64,000 nt of DNA from contig NZ_FOCL01000009.1 in assembly GCF_900110105.1 (NCBI RefSeq), positions 124,001 to 188,000 on the forward strand. Reading direction: 5' to 3'. Under the pieces are notes generated by a model. That model was not told where the DNA came from. It did not search any database and saw only the letters and a program-made list of their open reading frames with translations. Below are positions 53,931-63,636 of this stretch, piece after piece (the first letter of the stretch is position 1; the number at the start of each line of letters is the position of its first letter). Origin of the DNA: Mucilaginibacter gossypiicola. GTDB lineage: Bacteria > Bacteroidota > Bacteroidia > Sphingobacteriales > Sphingobacteriaceae. Made by a program: the position numbers and the translations under genes.

Positions 53931-54070
53931 GGCCTTGTTTACGATATGTAACCAGCTGTTAATTATTCTCCTGTCTTTGACAGGTATTCCAAAAGTTCGT
54001 AAGCCCCTTGTTCAAAACTTTAAAACATCCTGCCCGCCTTATCATCGTTCAATATTGTCGCAAAATAAAC

Positions 54071-54718
54071 TTAACACATGGATAATATCCATTTGGAAAA
54101 ATCTTGAACAGTGCAAAATATTTGGTCGGGTTTAAGTTCTTTTAATTCTTCCGGATCCGCAGTCTCTGCCCATGCTGCAGCAATTGCTTTGATACCTGCT
54201 TTCCGGCTGGCGGTAATATCACCTGGTGCATCACCCACATAAATTATTTCGTTACTCTTTATATTATCCAAACGGTTCAGAACTTGTTGTATGCCTTCCG
54301 CTTTTCTCGGCCCCTCTTTCGAACCGGTTTCAACAGCTTCAAAAAAACCGCTGAGCCCCAGGTAACTTAACGATATCGCAGCACTATGCTCACCTTTGCC
54401 GGTAACCATTGCTATATGAATGCCTTTGCTTTTTAAAATGTCTAAAAGGTTTGTAATGCCAGGGAAGGGAGCCGGGCACATGTCATGCAAAGCTTTATAA
54501 TGCTTTAGGTATGCGGCGATACCTTGCTCATAATGATTTGGCGCCAGTGCCATTATGGTGCCTTCCTCAGAAGGCCCGAATGTAGCTATAATTTCCGCAT
54601 CGGAAAGCGACTTGCCGATAAGCGGTTCAATGGATTGACGGAAGGCGCTGATGCATAATGGAAGCGTATCAGCGAGCGTACCATCAAGATCAAAAATGAC
54701 TGTTTTTATTTTAGACAT
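54071..54718 (-). CDS. HAD family phosphatase
   Basis: 215-residue HAD phosphatase of the phosphoglycolate-phosphatase/PGMB group. Motif I is VIFDLDGTLADT (6-17), motif II is MVTGKG, motif III Lys lies in SKEGPRKAEG and motif IV is GDAPGDITASRKAG. The cap is the short helical C1 type after motif I. Substrate undetermined; it overlaps the acetyltransferase gene by 8 bases (54711-54718), so the two act in one operon, perhaps on the same sugar phosphate. Confidence 0.88.
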   Translation of the reverse strand: MSKIKTVIFDLDGTLADTLPLCISAFRQSIEPLIGKSLSDAEIIATFGPSEEGTIMALAPNHYEQGIAAYLKHYKALHDMCPAPFPGITNLLDILKSKGIHIAMVTGKGEHSAAISLSYLGLSGFFEAVETGSKEGPRKAEGIQQVLNRLDNIKSNEIIYVGDAPGDITASRKAGIKAIAAAWAETADPEELKELKPDQIFCTVQDFSKWILSMC

Positions 54719-55346
54719 TGTGATTTAAAGGCTTTAATTCAACACCGGTAGCTTCCTTATTGATTTTGCGTACAACACGGCATGGATTACCAACAGCCAC
54801 GCTATTTTCAGGAATAGAACGAGTGACGACACTGCCCGCACCAATAACAGCGTTTTTTCCGATAGTTACTCCGGGTAGAATTATAACGCCACCGCCAATC
54901 CAAACGTTATCTTCTATTTTCACAGGTAAAGCATAAGTGCGAAAATATGGCAAGTCCGATTCTTCATGCCAATCGGCAACTAATCGTTCTGCCGCATTTA
55001 CCGGATGTGTAGCCGTATAAATCTGAACATTAGAGGCAATGAGTACGTTATTTCCAATCTCGATTTTATTACAATCAACTAATGTGCAGTTGATATTAAT
55101 GATCACATTATTACCTATAGTAATGTGCCTGCCGTAATCACAATAGAACGGCGTATCAATATTAACGTTGTTGCCAATTTTCCCTAACAATGCAGTTAAT
55201 ATTTTTCCTCGTTCTTCTAAATTTGTACTGTCTGTTTGGTTGTAGGCTTTGGTAAATTTTCTTGCACTATGTATAATGCCTTGAATTTCAAGATCAGAAG
55301 TATTGAAAATTTCACCGTCCAGGCACTTTTGTATTTCCGATTTCAT
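54711..55346 (-). CDS. sugar O-acetyltransferase
   Basis: 211-residue left-handed beta-helix acetyltransferase of the maltose/galactoside type. N-terminal Mac domain (about 1-50, KCLDGEIFNTSDLEIQ), hexapeptide repeats (IGNNVIININCTLVDCNKIEIGNNVLI), catalytic His in ATHPVNAAER and the C-terminal loop IEDNVWIGGGVIILPGVTIGKNAVIGAGSVV. It transfers acetyl from acetyl-CoA to a 6-OH of glucose or galactose derivatives. Translated with the HAD gene. Confidence 0.9.
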   Translation of the reverse strand: MKSEIQKCLDGEIFNTSDLEIQGIIHSARKFTKAYNQTDSTNLEERGKILTALLGKIGNNVNIDTPFYCDYGRHITIGNNVIININCTLVDCNKIEIGNNVLIASNVQIYTATHPVNAAERLVADWHEESDLPYFRTYALPVKIEDNVWIGGGVIILPGVTIGKNAVIGAGSVVTRSIPENSVAVGNPCRVVRKINKEATGVELKPLNHNV

Positions 55347-55403
55347 GAGTTACTAATAAAAAGCAAAGGTACTCGCAAAATCAAAATGAAATTTTCATCT
55401 ATC

Positions 55404-55988
55404 TTAAATTCGTATTTCGGCCCGTAAACTACTCAGGTGTTGTTGGGTCATCCCCAGGTAAGAAGCGACATAGCCTAAGTTTACACGATTGATGAGATCA
55501 GGATTTTCGGCATTAAACTTATCATACCTTTCTTTAGCAGAAAGTGACAACCTGTCGAGTCGTAAAGTCTGCATTTTCAATAGTACTTCCTGATGAATAA
55601 TCCGGGACCAGTTTACAACTTCGATGTTCGTTTCGTATAGTCTGTTAAGTGCATCAATAGGCATCAGGTAAACTGTGGCATCTTCTAAAAGCTGCACATA
55701 TTCCGTAGCAGGAGCGCCGTGATATAAGGCGTTTGAAGAAAAAGTGATATCGCCCTGTCTGCTAAACCAGTTAGTTACCTCATTACCATCTAAAAAGAAG
55801 TAAGTTCGGGCACAACCTTTTTCTATAAAATATACATAATTGTTCCTTACACCGGCTTCGGCCAATAAATGATTTTTAGGTAGGCGCCTCATGGTGAAGT
55901 GCCTGGATAGTTCAGTGATAGCAGCATCTGACATCGGATAGCAATGTCGTATGCCCCTAATGATGTTTTCAATCTCGTTTAGTTCCAC
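55404..55988 (-). CDS. Crp/Fnr family regulator
   Basis: 194-residue Crp-like regulator, distantly related to the one at 49288-49863. The beta roll includes RLPKNHLLAEAGVRNNYVYFIEKGCARTYFF; the short C-terminal HTH has KERYDKFNAENPDLINRVNLGYVASYLGMTQQHLSSLRAE. No ligand residues for heme or FeS seen. It lies upstream of the acetyltransferase gene by 57 bases and may regulate that small operon. Confidence 0.85.
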   Translation of the reverse strand: MELNEIENIIRGIRHCYPMSDAAITELSRHFTMRRLPKNHLLAEAGVRNNYVYFIEKGCARTYFFLDGNEVTNWFSRQGDITFSSNALYHGAPATEYVQLLEDATVYLMPIDALNRLYETNIEVVNWSRIIHQEVLLKMQTLRLDRLSLSAKERYDKFNAENPDLINRVNLGYVASYLGMTQQHLSSLRAEIRI

Positions 55989-56121
55989 GTGCGCTATAGC
56001 TATATTGTAAGTGCGATATAACTGTTAGTACCTTTAAACCTGATCTGAAGCAGGGACTTGAATTTGTAAGTACTGATAAATATACCCAATACTTTGAAAA
56101 CATAATTTAAACCCAACAAAA

Positions 56122-56148
56122 AAGCCTCAGTTTTAAAATCTGAGGCTT
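56122..56148 (-). terminator. terminator of tRNA-fMet
   Basis: AAGCCTCAG / CTGAGGCTT stem with T-run on the minus strand, starting 9 bases after the tRNA end. Confidence 0.8.
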
Positions 56149-56157
56149 CTTACTTTG

Positions 56158-56230
<73 letters not shown>

Positions 56231-56450
56231 CTGTTTTGATAGTGCAAATGTACAATAAGTTATCACATCTGTATGTCACAAATTAGCCCAGGGTGTTAAT
56301 AATAACTTAAACATCTCTTAACTAACCCATTAAATTCATTGACAAATATCAATTTCTTTTTTATGATACATCAATGTGAGGATTTAGGGCGCTTTGCACT
56401 TTTGTAATGTCCTGACAGATGAACACACAGGATCATAAAAACATAAGAAA

Positions 56451-56867
56451 ATGAAAACCGCTAAACAATTATTGCTCGCATATCTTGAAAATATCAACAA
56501 CCCCGATATAGCCATTGAACTTTTTGCCGATGACGCCGTTTTTGAGCTCCCCTACCTGGCAAGTTTAGGTTTACCCTGGCAATGGAAAGGCCGGGACGTG
56601 ATCTACAATTTCCTTAAAAACCTACCAAAAACATTCAGCAACTTCAGGTTTCAAAACATCAGGATTCATATTGACACACCCGATCAGGCCTTTGGCGAAT
56701 ATGACGTAAACGCCATTGTTAACTCAACAGGCAGGGTTTACCCGCAAACCTATATGGGTCGCGTGGTTGCCGAAAACGGTAAAATCAAACTGATCCGTGA
56801 AGCGCTGGATATGGCTATAGTTGCAAAAGGGATGTTTCCCAACGGATTGGCTGATTTAACCAAATAA
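56451..56867 (+). CDS. NTF2-like (SnoaL) protein
   Basis: 138-residue small-fold protein of the nuclear transport factor 2 / SnoaL-like group, a cone-shaped pocket protein: KQLLLAYLENINNPDIAIELFADDAVFELP, WQWKGRDVIYNFLKNLP and ALDMAIVAKGMFP. Ligand or reaction unknown; homologues act as isomerases or stress-related proteins. Monocistronic with its own terminator. The upstream 210 bases hold no clear -7 match. Confidence 0.85.
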   Translation: MKTAKQLLLAYLENINNPDIAIELFADDAVFELPYLASLGLPWQWKGRDVIYNFLKNLPKTFSNFRFQNIRIHIDTPDQAFGEYDVNAIVNSTGRVYPQTYMGRVVAENGKIKLIREALDMAIVAKGMFPNGLADLTK

Positions 56868-56880
56868 CTCACAATCAATT

Positions 56881-56919
56881 AAAGCAAGAGAGCCGTTTCA
56901 AACACGGCTCTCTTGCTTT
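56881..56919. terminator. bidirectional terminator
   Basis: Perfect 16-bp stem AAAGCAAGAGAGCCGT (56881-56896) / ACGGCTCTCTTGCTTT (56904-56919) between the convergent NTF2-like gene and the membrane protein gene, whose stop codon begins at 56922. Confidence 0.9.
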
Positions 56920-57945
56920 TTATATGTGCTTTTTGTCAGTTAAAACCTCTATAAACGCATCTCTTTCATCAATACTCAGCACCATTTGGCTGGTTTTTGC
57001 AGGTTTGCGGTAGAGGCGCTCAACAGTTACAGGCTCGCGAAAAGTGATCAATACATTAAAAGTGCTTTTCATTACCCCGCCTTTAAAGCAATGTTCACCT
57101 GGTTCAAAGCCCCCTCCAACTTTTTCTACGGAAGCCATGTTATCCAACTCAACCAATGCCCGCCAGCGTAATCCGGCGCGTAACAGCAACTTGTTTTCCA
57201 ATAGCAGCACAGGGCTCTTTGTTAAGGCCGAAAAATCTCCGGTAATAAAAAGGCAGCCGTAAATACTTAATATAGTTATTATAGTAGCCGCTATCGGACT
57301 ATAGCGATTTAAAAACAAATGGAAAGCCACCATCTCAATAACAGAGACAGCCATGATCACCCCAAATAAAGCTGCATAGCCCGACTCTTTATAAATGCTA
57401 AAGCGTTTGATCTCCGGCGCAATTTGTTTTTCCCGTTTAAAACAGAGCAGGCCAAACCGCACGATAGTTATTTCCGAAGCCATGATCTTTACCGCTATCC
57501 CATCGCCCAATACCATAGCCATACTTTTATGCAGATTAAAGGCAACATCCGGAAATTCGGCTTGCAACCTGTTATATGCCTTTTTGATATGCCTGATCTT
57601 ACTGATACAATATATAAGCATCCCCAACTCCAGGCAGGCAGTTAATTTTCTTAGCTGAATGATATAGCCCCGCTGTTCTGCCGGCAAAATCAAATAGGCA
57701 ACACCGCAGCAGCAGGTAACAATCAGCATGATGCGCCATAGTTTTTGCTTAAACGGCTTGATGATCAAAAAATAATAAGCTACCGGAAAAGTAACCACCA
57801 GATCTACCATAAAACCGGTTGCAGCAGCGCCGCCTTTTTGCGGATTAACATGATGCATTAAAAACAGGCCTGCTCCCAAAATGGCAAAAGCAGTTAAAAT
57901 TATTAACCAGATATTTTTGTGGACGGAGGATAAAGATAAGGTCAT
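56920..57945 (-). CDS. polytopic membrane protein, unknown
   Basis: 341 residues with about seven hydrophobic helices (about 13-33, 42-62, 68-88, 95-115, 190-215, 225-245) and a soluble C-terminal part from about 250 (LLLRAGLRWRALVELDNMASVEKVGGG), which resembles a PH-like (bPH) domain. Likely a membrane stress sensor; no known family was identified. Confidence 0.7.
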   Translation of the reverse strand: MTLSLSSVHKNIWLIILTAFAILGAGLFLMHHVNPQKGGAAATGFMVDLVVTFPVAYYFLIIKPFKQKLWRIMLIVTCCCGVAYLILPAEQRGYIIQLRKLTACLELGMLIYCISKIRHIKKAYNRLQAEFPDVAFNLHKSMAMVLGDGIAVKIMASEITIVRFGLLCFKREKQIAPEIKRFSIYKESGYAALFGVIMAVSVIEMVAFHLFLNRYSPIAATIITILSIYGCLFITGDFSALTKSPVLLLENKLLLRAGLRWRALVELDNMASVEKVGGGFEPGEHCFKGGVMKSTFNVLITFREPVTVERLYRKPAKTSQMVLSIDERDAFIEVLTDKKHI

Positions 57946-58114
57946 GACAAAGAAGAGTTAAACAGAACGATCATCAAATATAGCTATATTGGGACCTAAT
58001 AATGAACTCTTATTACCCTTTCTGACTTAAGTAAACTACCTTCGTTTTACATAGTTAAGGCTGAGACAGGAGGTGGATATAATCTCCTTTTGTTTAGTTA
58101 TGTCAATGATGCCA

Positions 58115-60538
58115 TTAGTTAGCCACATCATTATTCTCAATCCCCACCCTGTTTTTGCTGATCCGGTCTTTCAGGCCACCAAAGTTATAATTAAGGCTAA
58201 TGCTGAATGACCTGTAATAGTTCATGCTTTGATAGGTTTGATTAAACTGCGGGCCAAAAGTTTTACTTACACTGTTGCGGTATTTGGTAAACGGATTTTT
58301 GATACCACCAGAAATACTGAACTTGTTTTTCACGATATCCTTATTGAAGTTAAAAGCGCTGTAAAAAAAACCGTTGGTATATCCCTGCAAACCTGTGGGA
58401 TTACGACTGTTAACACCCAAGTCAGCATTCAGTGCCCAACCGTGAGCAAGGCGTACCACATTTGACAGGGTAACGCCATACATCAGCATGTTGTTGTTTA
58501 CTGCTTTTCCGTCGGCCTGGCCTTGCAGCCATAGGTACATCGCGTTACCATTCAGGCTGGCATTGTATATGGAGGTAATCGGGTAGCTCAGGTTAAAATT
58601 TACACCAGCGCTTTGAGCTTTACCGGTGTTGGCATAAGTTACTTGTGTAATTTGGGTTGCCTTGTTAAAGTTTACTACCTGTACATCAAGGTTATTCATA
58701 AATGAGTAATCGAGCCCGATATTTACTGATAGTTTTTTATTACTGCTATAACCAAACTGGATATCATTCAACAAAACAGGCCCTAGGTTTGGGTTACCTG
58801 TAACTTCAATATTGGGGTTTGAAGTGTCGACAAAAGGGTTAAGCCTGTTGATACCCGGTCTTCTGATCCTTTGTGAAAACCCGAAGTTGATGCTGCTTTC
58901 GTCTTTAAACCTTTTACTCACCGCGATAGAAGGAACCACATTAAGATAATTCTGATCAGCTAAAGATGCAGTGTTCTTAAAATTGGCACGGATCACGGTT
59001 TCTTCAACCCGGACACCGGCATTGATGTTCCAGCTGTTTAAAGCAATTTGATATGAATTGTAGGCACTTAACACATTTTGCGTATTGGTAAAAACGTTTG
59101 ACTGTGCCGCGTCATACTCATATAAACCGGTGCTACCATTAAATGTGTTGTAGCTGAAATCGCTGCTGTTATTCCTGAATATCGCTTTCAAACCGGCTTC
59201 AACAGTTACTTTGTTCACCGGTGTAACAAAATCAACCTGGGCAGTATGCTCTTTAAATTTTTGCCTGTCTATTTGCTGAAAATTGGGCGTAGTAAAATTT
59301 ACGCGGTCAAAAAATTCCACATTGCCATTTTTATTATTTGTGTTGTTGCTGTACATGTATGAAAATATAAGCAACCTGTTTTTAACCCCTTTAAAACCTA
59401 ATTCGTAATTGATACCTGCATCAATACCGAAGCCGGTAGCCTTGCTATTGTTTTGAAAACTATATTGCTCAAACTGGTTATCGCCGTTTAGCAGGGAGTT
59501 TTGTACGGCATAATCATTTCCGCGGCTGCCATTATAATTAAACTGGGCTGTTAATAAATTCAGGGTATCTATCTGCAGGCTCAATTCACTTCCGAAATAA
59601 GCAGTTTTATTATTTGAGTGTTGGTAACCGTTTTGCGCCAGTACTGTACCGGCAGTATCAACACGTTTATTGTTATTATAAGTTTGCGGCGAATTATTGA
59701 TACTGCCACCACCAAAAGCAGAAACACCAAACTTCCCTTTTTTAGCGGTAAATGACCCGCCAACACCAGGACCGCCAGTGGGCAAACTTTCATTGATATT
59801 TACGGAACCGTTGATACCATCATTGATTTTTTTGCTGGTGATGATATTGATAATGCCAGCCAAACCTTCAGCATCATATTTTGACGGCGGATTAGTGATC
59901 ACTTCTATCCGCTCAATAGTTGAAGCAGGAATGCTTTTCAAAACAGCTTTCAGGTTATTTTCTAAACTATTTGATGGTTTTCCATTAATGAACACCCTGA
60001 AGCTCGAATTGCCTTTGAGCAACAAGTTATCATTACCATCTAATGACAGGTAAGGAATCTTCCTCATCATACTTAATACGTTGTTTCCTTTACTTTCGGG
60101 GTCAGCTTTCAGGTCGTAAATAATCCTATCGGCCTTTTGCCTGATGATCGGTTTTTCGGCGGTGATGATAACCTCTTTCAAATTGGTCATCACATCGCTT
60201 AAATAAACCGGTTTAAGCTCCATTGTTTTTTGCTGATGAGTAAGATCAAGAATTATAGCTTTTGAGCTGTAGCCAATTGCATTCACCTGCAACGTATAAT
60301 TGGCCGGTTGTACAGCAACAAAACTGTAAGAACCATCTTCTTGGGTAGCGGCAACCATTACAGTTTCATTGGCTGCATTTTTTAGCCTCACGGTTATCAG
60401 TGGCAGCGGTGCTTTACTTACCGAATCGGCAACAATGCCTTTTAATTGTATTGTGCTTTGAGCGTAAGTGTTTAGGTTATGCGCGATAAATACGGCTATC
60501 ATCATGATGAAGCGTATTATTGATTGTTTAGTTTTCAT
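58115..60538 (-). CDS. outer membrane barrel with carboxypeptidase-like domain
   Basis: 807-residue outer membrane protein. Signal peptide (about 1-26), an N-terminal CarboxypepD_reg-like domain (about 28-115: IQLKGIVADSVSKAPLPLITVRL), a plug-like domain around 130-230 (PIIRQKADRIIYDLKADPESKGNNVLSMM) and a barrel of about 22 strands (SFTAKKGKFGVSAFGGG). The barrel ends YNFGGLKD and then about 18 residues, with no TonB box visible at the N-terminus. It may be a TonB-dependent receptor for an oligopeptide or glycan; the ligand is unknown. Start at 60538 chosen because the 17 residues before it lack a signal character. Confidence 0.85.
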   Translation of the reverse strand: MKTKQSIIRFIMMIAVFIAHNLNTYAQSTIQLKGIVADSVSKAPLPLITVRLKNAANETVMVAATQEDGSYSFVAVQPANYTLQVNAIGYSSKAIILDLTHQQKTMELKPVYLSDVMTNLKEVIITAEKPIIRQKADRIIYDLKADPESKGNNVLSMMRKIPYLSLDGNDNLLLKGNSSFRVFINGKPSNSLENNLKAVLKSIPASTIERIEVITNPPSKYDAEGLAGIINIITSKKINDGINGSVNINESLPTGGPGVGGSFTAKKGKFGVSAFGGGSINNSPQTYNNNKRVDTAGTVLAQNGYQHSNNKTAYFGSELSLQIDTLNLLTAQFNYNGSRGNDYAVQNSLLNGDNQFEQYSFQNNSKATGFGIDAGINYELGFKGVKNRLLIFSYMYSNNTNNKNGNVEFFDRVNFTTPNFQQIDRQKFKEHTAQVDFVTPVNKVTVEAGLKAIFRNNSSDFSYNTFNGSTGLYEYDAAQSNVFTNTQNVLSAYNSYQIALNSWNINAGVRVEETVIRANFKNTASLADQNYLNVVPSIAVSKRFKDESSINFGFSQRIRRPGINRLNPFVDTSNPNIEVTGNPNLGPVLLNDIQFGYSSNKKLSVNIGLDYSFMNNLDVQVVNFNKATQITQVTYANTGKAQSAGVNFNLSYPITSIYNASLNGNAMYLWLQGQADGKAVNNNMLMYGVTLSNVVRLAHGWALNADLGVNSRNPTGLQGYTNGFFYSAFNFNKDIVKNKFSISGGIKNPFTKYRNSVSKTFGPQFNQTYQSMNYYRSFSISLNYNFGGLKDRISKNRVGIENNDVAN

Positions 60539-60661
60539 ATGTGTAAGGGTGTTAGATTTTTTAGGCAAAGGGATTCCATGAGAGAGCAATTTCTCTCTTA
60601 AAAATTGGGGGGGTGCGGGTAGCTAAACCGCCCGCTTAGTAAAATAAATTAAGCTGATGGT

Positions 60662-60994
60662 TTAATCCTTGCGGCGGCGTAGCAATAGGTAATAGATCAG
60701 GAAGCCCGCGGCAATAAAGATCATTTCAACGCCGTAAGGAACAGGCGAATCTTCGGCGCTGTAAGGGATAAATTGCATTACTATAAAACCGATGCCGGCG
60801 CAAAGCAGGATAAGTCCCCATTTTAAAGCTTCGTTGCCTGAATTTAACTCGGCCAGAAACTTAACACTGTTCTCATCCAGCGGGCCCGCTTTAATGATGC
60901 GTTTTTTCAGCATGTAGTTGTAAAGGGCAAGTATGAATATGGCGATCAGTATAAAGAATACTATGATGACGATGAATGGCATTAACTGTTTCAT
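60662..60994 (-). CDS. small membrane protein, unknown
   Basis: 110-residue protein with three helices (about 6-28, 57-75, 86-104) and a positively charged end (LLLRRRKD). The second and third helices resemble DUF6249-like or small SdpI-like membrane proteins, but I do not identify a family with confidence. It starts close to the ECF gene on the other strand, sharing the palindromic region at 61019-61116. Confidence 0.7.
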   Translation of the reverse strand: MKQLMPFIVIIVFFILIAIFILALYNYMLKKRIIKAGPLDENSVKFLAELNSGNEALKWGLILLCAGIGFIVMQFIPYSAEDSPVPYGVEMIFIAAGFLIYYLLLRRRKD

Positions 60995-61018
60995 GATATT
61001 GTTTGTTTAAGTATTTGC

Positions 61019-61116
61019 TACAGTAGTCAACACTCGCTACAGTCCGGTTGCAATTATTTTAAAATATTTTTTATTTCTTTTTTGCAACCGATAAACCTTA
61101 TATATTGACTACTGTA
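61019..61116. promoter_or_regulatory. nested palindrome between ECF and membrane genes
   Basis: Outer 12-bp perfect inverted repeat TACAGTAGTCAA (61019-61030) / TTGACTACTGTA (61105-61116) and inner 9-bp repeat CGGTTGCAA (61045-61053) / TTGCAACCG (61082-61090), with a second CTACAGT copy at 61037-61043. The right outer arm lies 2 bases before the sigma-factor ATG, so any structure there would affect its translation. Confidence 0.6.
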
Positions 61117-61118
61117 AT

Positions 61119-61676
61119 ATGTTTAATGAACACGAGGTTGTATCCAGGATATTAAATAAAGATCTCCGGGCATTTGAACTGCTGGTAAAGCAGTATGAAA
61201 AGCTGGTTTTCTTTGTGATAAACCGCCTGGTGAAAGACCAGCAAAGCAAAGAAGATATTTGCCAGGACGTTTTCATTAAGGTTCACCAAAGCCTGCACCG
61301 GTTTGAGTTTCAGTCAAAGCTATCAACCTGGATAGCCCGTATTGCCTATTTAACCGCTGTAAACTATTTAAAAAAGCACAAGAACAATTCCCCTTCCGAA
61401 TATCCTGAAAATATTGATAATTATCATTTTACAGACGAAACACCGGAACAGGAACTGATAAAGAAGAATACTGCCGCCTACGTTAACCTCCTTATTGACC
61501 AAATGCCGCATCAATACAAAACAGTATTGACGCTGTACCACCTTAATGAGTTTTCATGTGCTGAGATTGAGGAGATCACCGGCATACCTGAGGGAACGGT
61601 AAAAAGTTATCTTTTCAGGGCGCGTAAACTATTGAAAGAAAAAATTGAAAAAGACCTTAAGAAAGAAAACATATGA
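61119..61676 (+). CDS. ECF sigma factor
   Basis: 185-residue RNA polymerase sigma factor of the ECF type. Region 2 reads AFELLVKQYEKLVFFVINRLVKDQQSKEDICQDVFIKVHQSL (about 15-56) and region 4 LNEFSCAEIEEITGIPEGTVKSYLFRARKLLKE. It probably directs expression of an envelope-stress or transport regulon; the following gene overlaps its end by 4 bases and likely encodes its regulator. Confidence 0.9.
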   Translation: MFNEHEVVSRILNKDLRAFELLVKQYEKLVFFVINRLVKDQQSKEDICQDVFIKVHQSLHRFEFQSKLSTWIARIAYLTAVNYLKKHKNNSPSEYPENIDNYHFTDETPEQELIKKNTAAYVNLLIDQMPHQYKTVLTLYHLNEFSCAEIEEITGIPEGTVKSYLFRARKLLKEKIEKDLKKENI

Positions 61677-62086
61677 AAGAGCTGGATGACGACGAATTAC
61701 AGGAGCTGTTGAACAATGGCCTGGTTCCGGATAACAAAACACTTTCGGAAGAAGATAAGGACGATCTGCTTGCTTATCAAAACCTGTTTACTGTGTTAAG
61801 CACTGAACCGGAACAGGGTTTACCCATGAGCTTCGCAGCAAACGTTAGGCGCAAACTACAGGAACAGGCCAACCGCAAAAGCAATCTGCAATTTAACCTG
61901 CTGGCGCTGGGGATCTTTGCTGTGGGCTTAGCACTGGCCTATGGCCTGCTTACGGTGATGAGCCCCGAAAGCGGCGATATGTTTTTAAACGCTGTAGTCG
62001 GCTTTAAATGGATATTGTTAACATTAATTGCAGGCTTTGTAGGATACCTGTTTATCGACCAGCGATTGGTGAAGAGGAGTTATTAA
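61673..62086 (+). CDS. probable anti-sigma factor
   Basis: 137-residue protein with a polar N-terminal half (about 1-65, ELLNNGLVPDNKTLSEEDKDDLL) and two membrane helices (about 72-92 and 105-125). Position directly overlapping the ECF gene and the cytoplasmic-head plus membrane-anchor layout are typical of anti-sigma factors, though no named anti-sigma domain is visible. Confidence 0.65.
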   Translation: MKELDDDELQELLNNGLVPDNKTLSEEDKDDLLAYQNLFTVLSTEPEQGLPMSFAANVRRKLQEQANRKSNLQFNLLALGIFAVGLALAYGLLTVMSPESGDMFLNAVVGFKWILLTLIAGFVGYLFIDQRLVKRSY

Positions 62087-62095
62087 ATTGCATTT

Positions 62096-62998
62096 GTGAA
62101 AAAATTGATCCCGATCCTTTTTGTGGCAATTTCAAACCTTGTCATGGCGCAGCAACATCTAAACAGCTGGCGTTTAACCATTATAGACAGCGCTACACTA
62201 AAGGGTATTGACAGGGCGACTGCTACAGTTGATGATAAAGTATACATTACCGGAGCCCAGGGAATTGTTTTTATAAATAAGATACCGAAACTACAATCAA
62301 CTGGTATCAAGATAACTTGTGTAGGTTACCGGGCGCTTGAATATAAAATAAAGGATAAATGCCCCGACACACTCAGATTATCTGCATCGATAAACAATTT
62401 GAAAGAAATATCAATCAATTCAGTTGTTAGAAAAGTGATTTTGGCCGATGTAGATAAAGTTTACGAAGGTGGATATTATCCTGGCCCAAATGAAGAAGTA
62501 GTTCAGTTTATTCCCAACGCCGATAAAATATCCGGCATTATAGCAAGTATTGAATGTAAATCGCTTCATAATAATGATAGTCGCGGGAAGGCTTTCAAAA
62601 TAAACATTTACGCTAAAAGCGATGGCGATGTATATCCGGAAGGCGAGCTGATAAAAGATAGCATCATCGTTTATAACAATGCGAAGCTACCGGTTATTGA
62701 AGTTGATATTACTAAGTACAATATTCAGCTACCTGCAACCGGTTTCTTTATAGGTTTTGAAACTTTATCGCGCAACTGGTATGATACGCGATTGCTTAAG
62801 TCAAAAGGAATTGACCAGTATAGGATACCCGGTCTGCAGGGAACTTTTAAAAATAAAAAATGGACATCTTTATCTGATGCGTGGATCCCTCCTTCAAATA
62901 CAACCTACGTTTTAACAAGAAAAACATCGGATTACAACACCTGGGTTATACAGAAGGATGTAAATTTTGCGTTAGGTGCTACAATAATTAAAGATTAA
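62096..62998 (+). CDS. exported carboxypeptidase-like-domain protein
   Basis: 300-residue exported protein, GTG start, signal peptide (about 1-19). The first 90 residues match a carboxypeptidase-regulatory-like beta fold (STGIKITCVGYRALEYKIKD), followed by a domain of about 200 residues with beta pairs (LPVIEVDITKYNIQLPATGFFIGFETLS). No catalytic residues. It is in line with the ECF and anti-sigma genes with a 9-base gap and could be part of the regulon. Confidence 0.7.
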   Translation: MKKLIPILFVAISNLVMAQQHLNSWRLTIIDSATLKGIDRATATVDDKVYITGAQGIVFINKIPKLQSTGIKITCVGYRALEYKIKDKCPDTLRLSASINNLKEISINSVVRKVILADVDKVYEGGYYPGPNEEVVQFIPNADKISGIIASIECKSLHNNDSRGKAFKINIYAKSDGDVYPEGELIKDSIIVYNNAKLPVIEVDITKYNIQLPATGFFIGFETLSRNWYDTRLLKSKGIDQYRIPGLQGTFKNKKWTSLSDAWIPPSNTTYVLTRKTSDYNTWVIQKDVNFALGATIIKD

Positions 62999-63636
62999 CG
63001 GGCTTCTTCCAACGTATCAGGAACGGCATCTTCATCCTCTTCCTGTGATTGAGGATCTTCTTTAAACACCCGGATAGTTTTGATATACCTGCGCTGATAA
63101 CGTTCGTTCATGGCAGTTTCTGTAACGCCATTTTCATCGCCGGATGTAGAGTGGATAAACACCAGCGGCTCTCCGGGTTGTGATATTACAATACCGATAT
63201 GGCCTGCGCTGCGATAATTGTGGCTGCGGGTTCCGGTAAACAATATCAGATCGCCAAATTTGGCGTCTTTAATATCAATACCCTTAACCGGTGCAAAATC
63301 TGATGAACTGCGGGGGATAGAAATATTGAAATGGGTAAATACATAATTGACAAAGCCCGAGCAATCAAAGCCCCTTTCGGGGTTGCTTGATCCATACCGG
63401 TACCTGATACCTTTAAGGGTTTGGGCAAATTCAACCAGTTCGTCGGGCGTGGTTTCTCCTGTTTCATAATTGGCCTCAACCTCGGCATAATGATGCCTTA
63501 ACCTTGTATGGCTGTGCGATTTTACCGTTCTGTTTGCCTTATGTTTTTTTGCTGCGTGAAGTACGGCAGGCTTCGCCGGCTTCATAAGTGATAAACAAGC
63601 TACAAGGAGGAGTTTGGAACCAATTACAAAATGCAT
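62995..63636 (-). CDS. NlpC/P60 peptidase
   Basis: 213-residue exported cysteine peptidase of the NlpC/P60 (C40) family. The catalytic Cys is in RGFDCSGFVNYVF, the His in GHIGIVIS and the third polar residue in FIHSTSG; PRSSSDFAP is typical of the fold. The N-terminal region (about 1-60) is His/Lys-rich with a hydrophobic start at residues 2-20 serving as signal. It cuts peptide crosslinks of peptidoglycan (gamma-D-glutamyl-diamino acid). Start at 63636 (M in MHFVIG) chosen over the upstream ATG at 63672. Confidence 0.88.
   Translation of the reverse strand: MHFVIGSKLLLVACLSLMKPAKPAVLHAAKKHKANRTVKSHSHTRLRHHYAEVEANYETGETTPDELVEFAQTLKGIRYRYGSSNPERGFDCSGFVNYVFTHFNISIPRSSSDFAPVKGIDIKDAKFGDLILFTGTRSHNYRSAGHIGIVISQPGEPLVFIHSTSGDENGVTETAMNERYQRRYIKTIRVFKEDPQSQEEDEDAVPDTLEEAR

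Noticed and set aside
53908..54135. 75-codon plus-strand frame
   Set aside because: Overlaps the tRNA-like relic B region and the end of the HAD gene; no sensible product.
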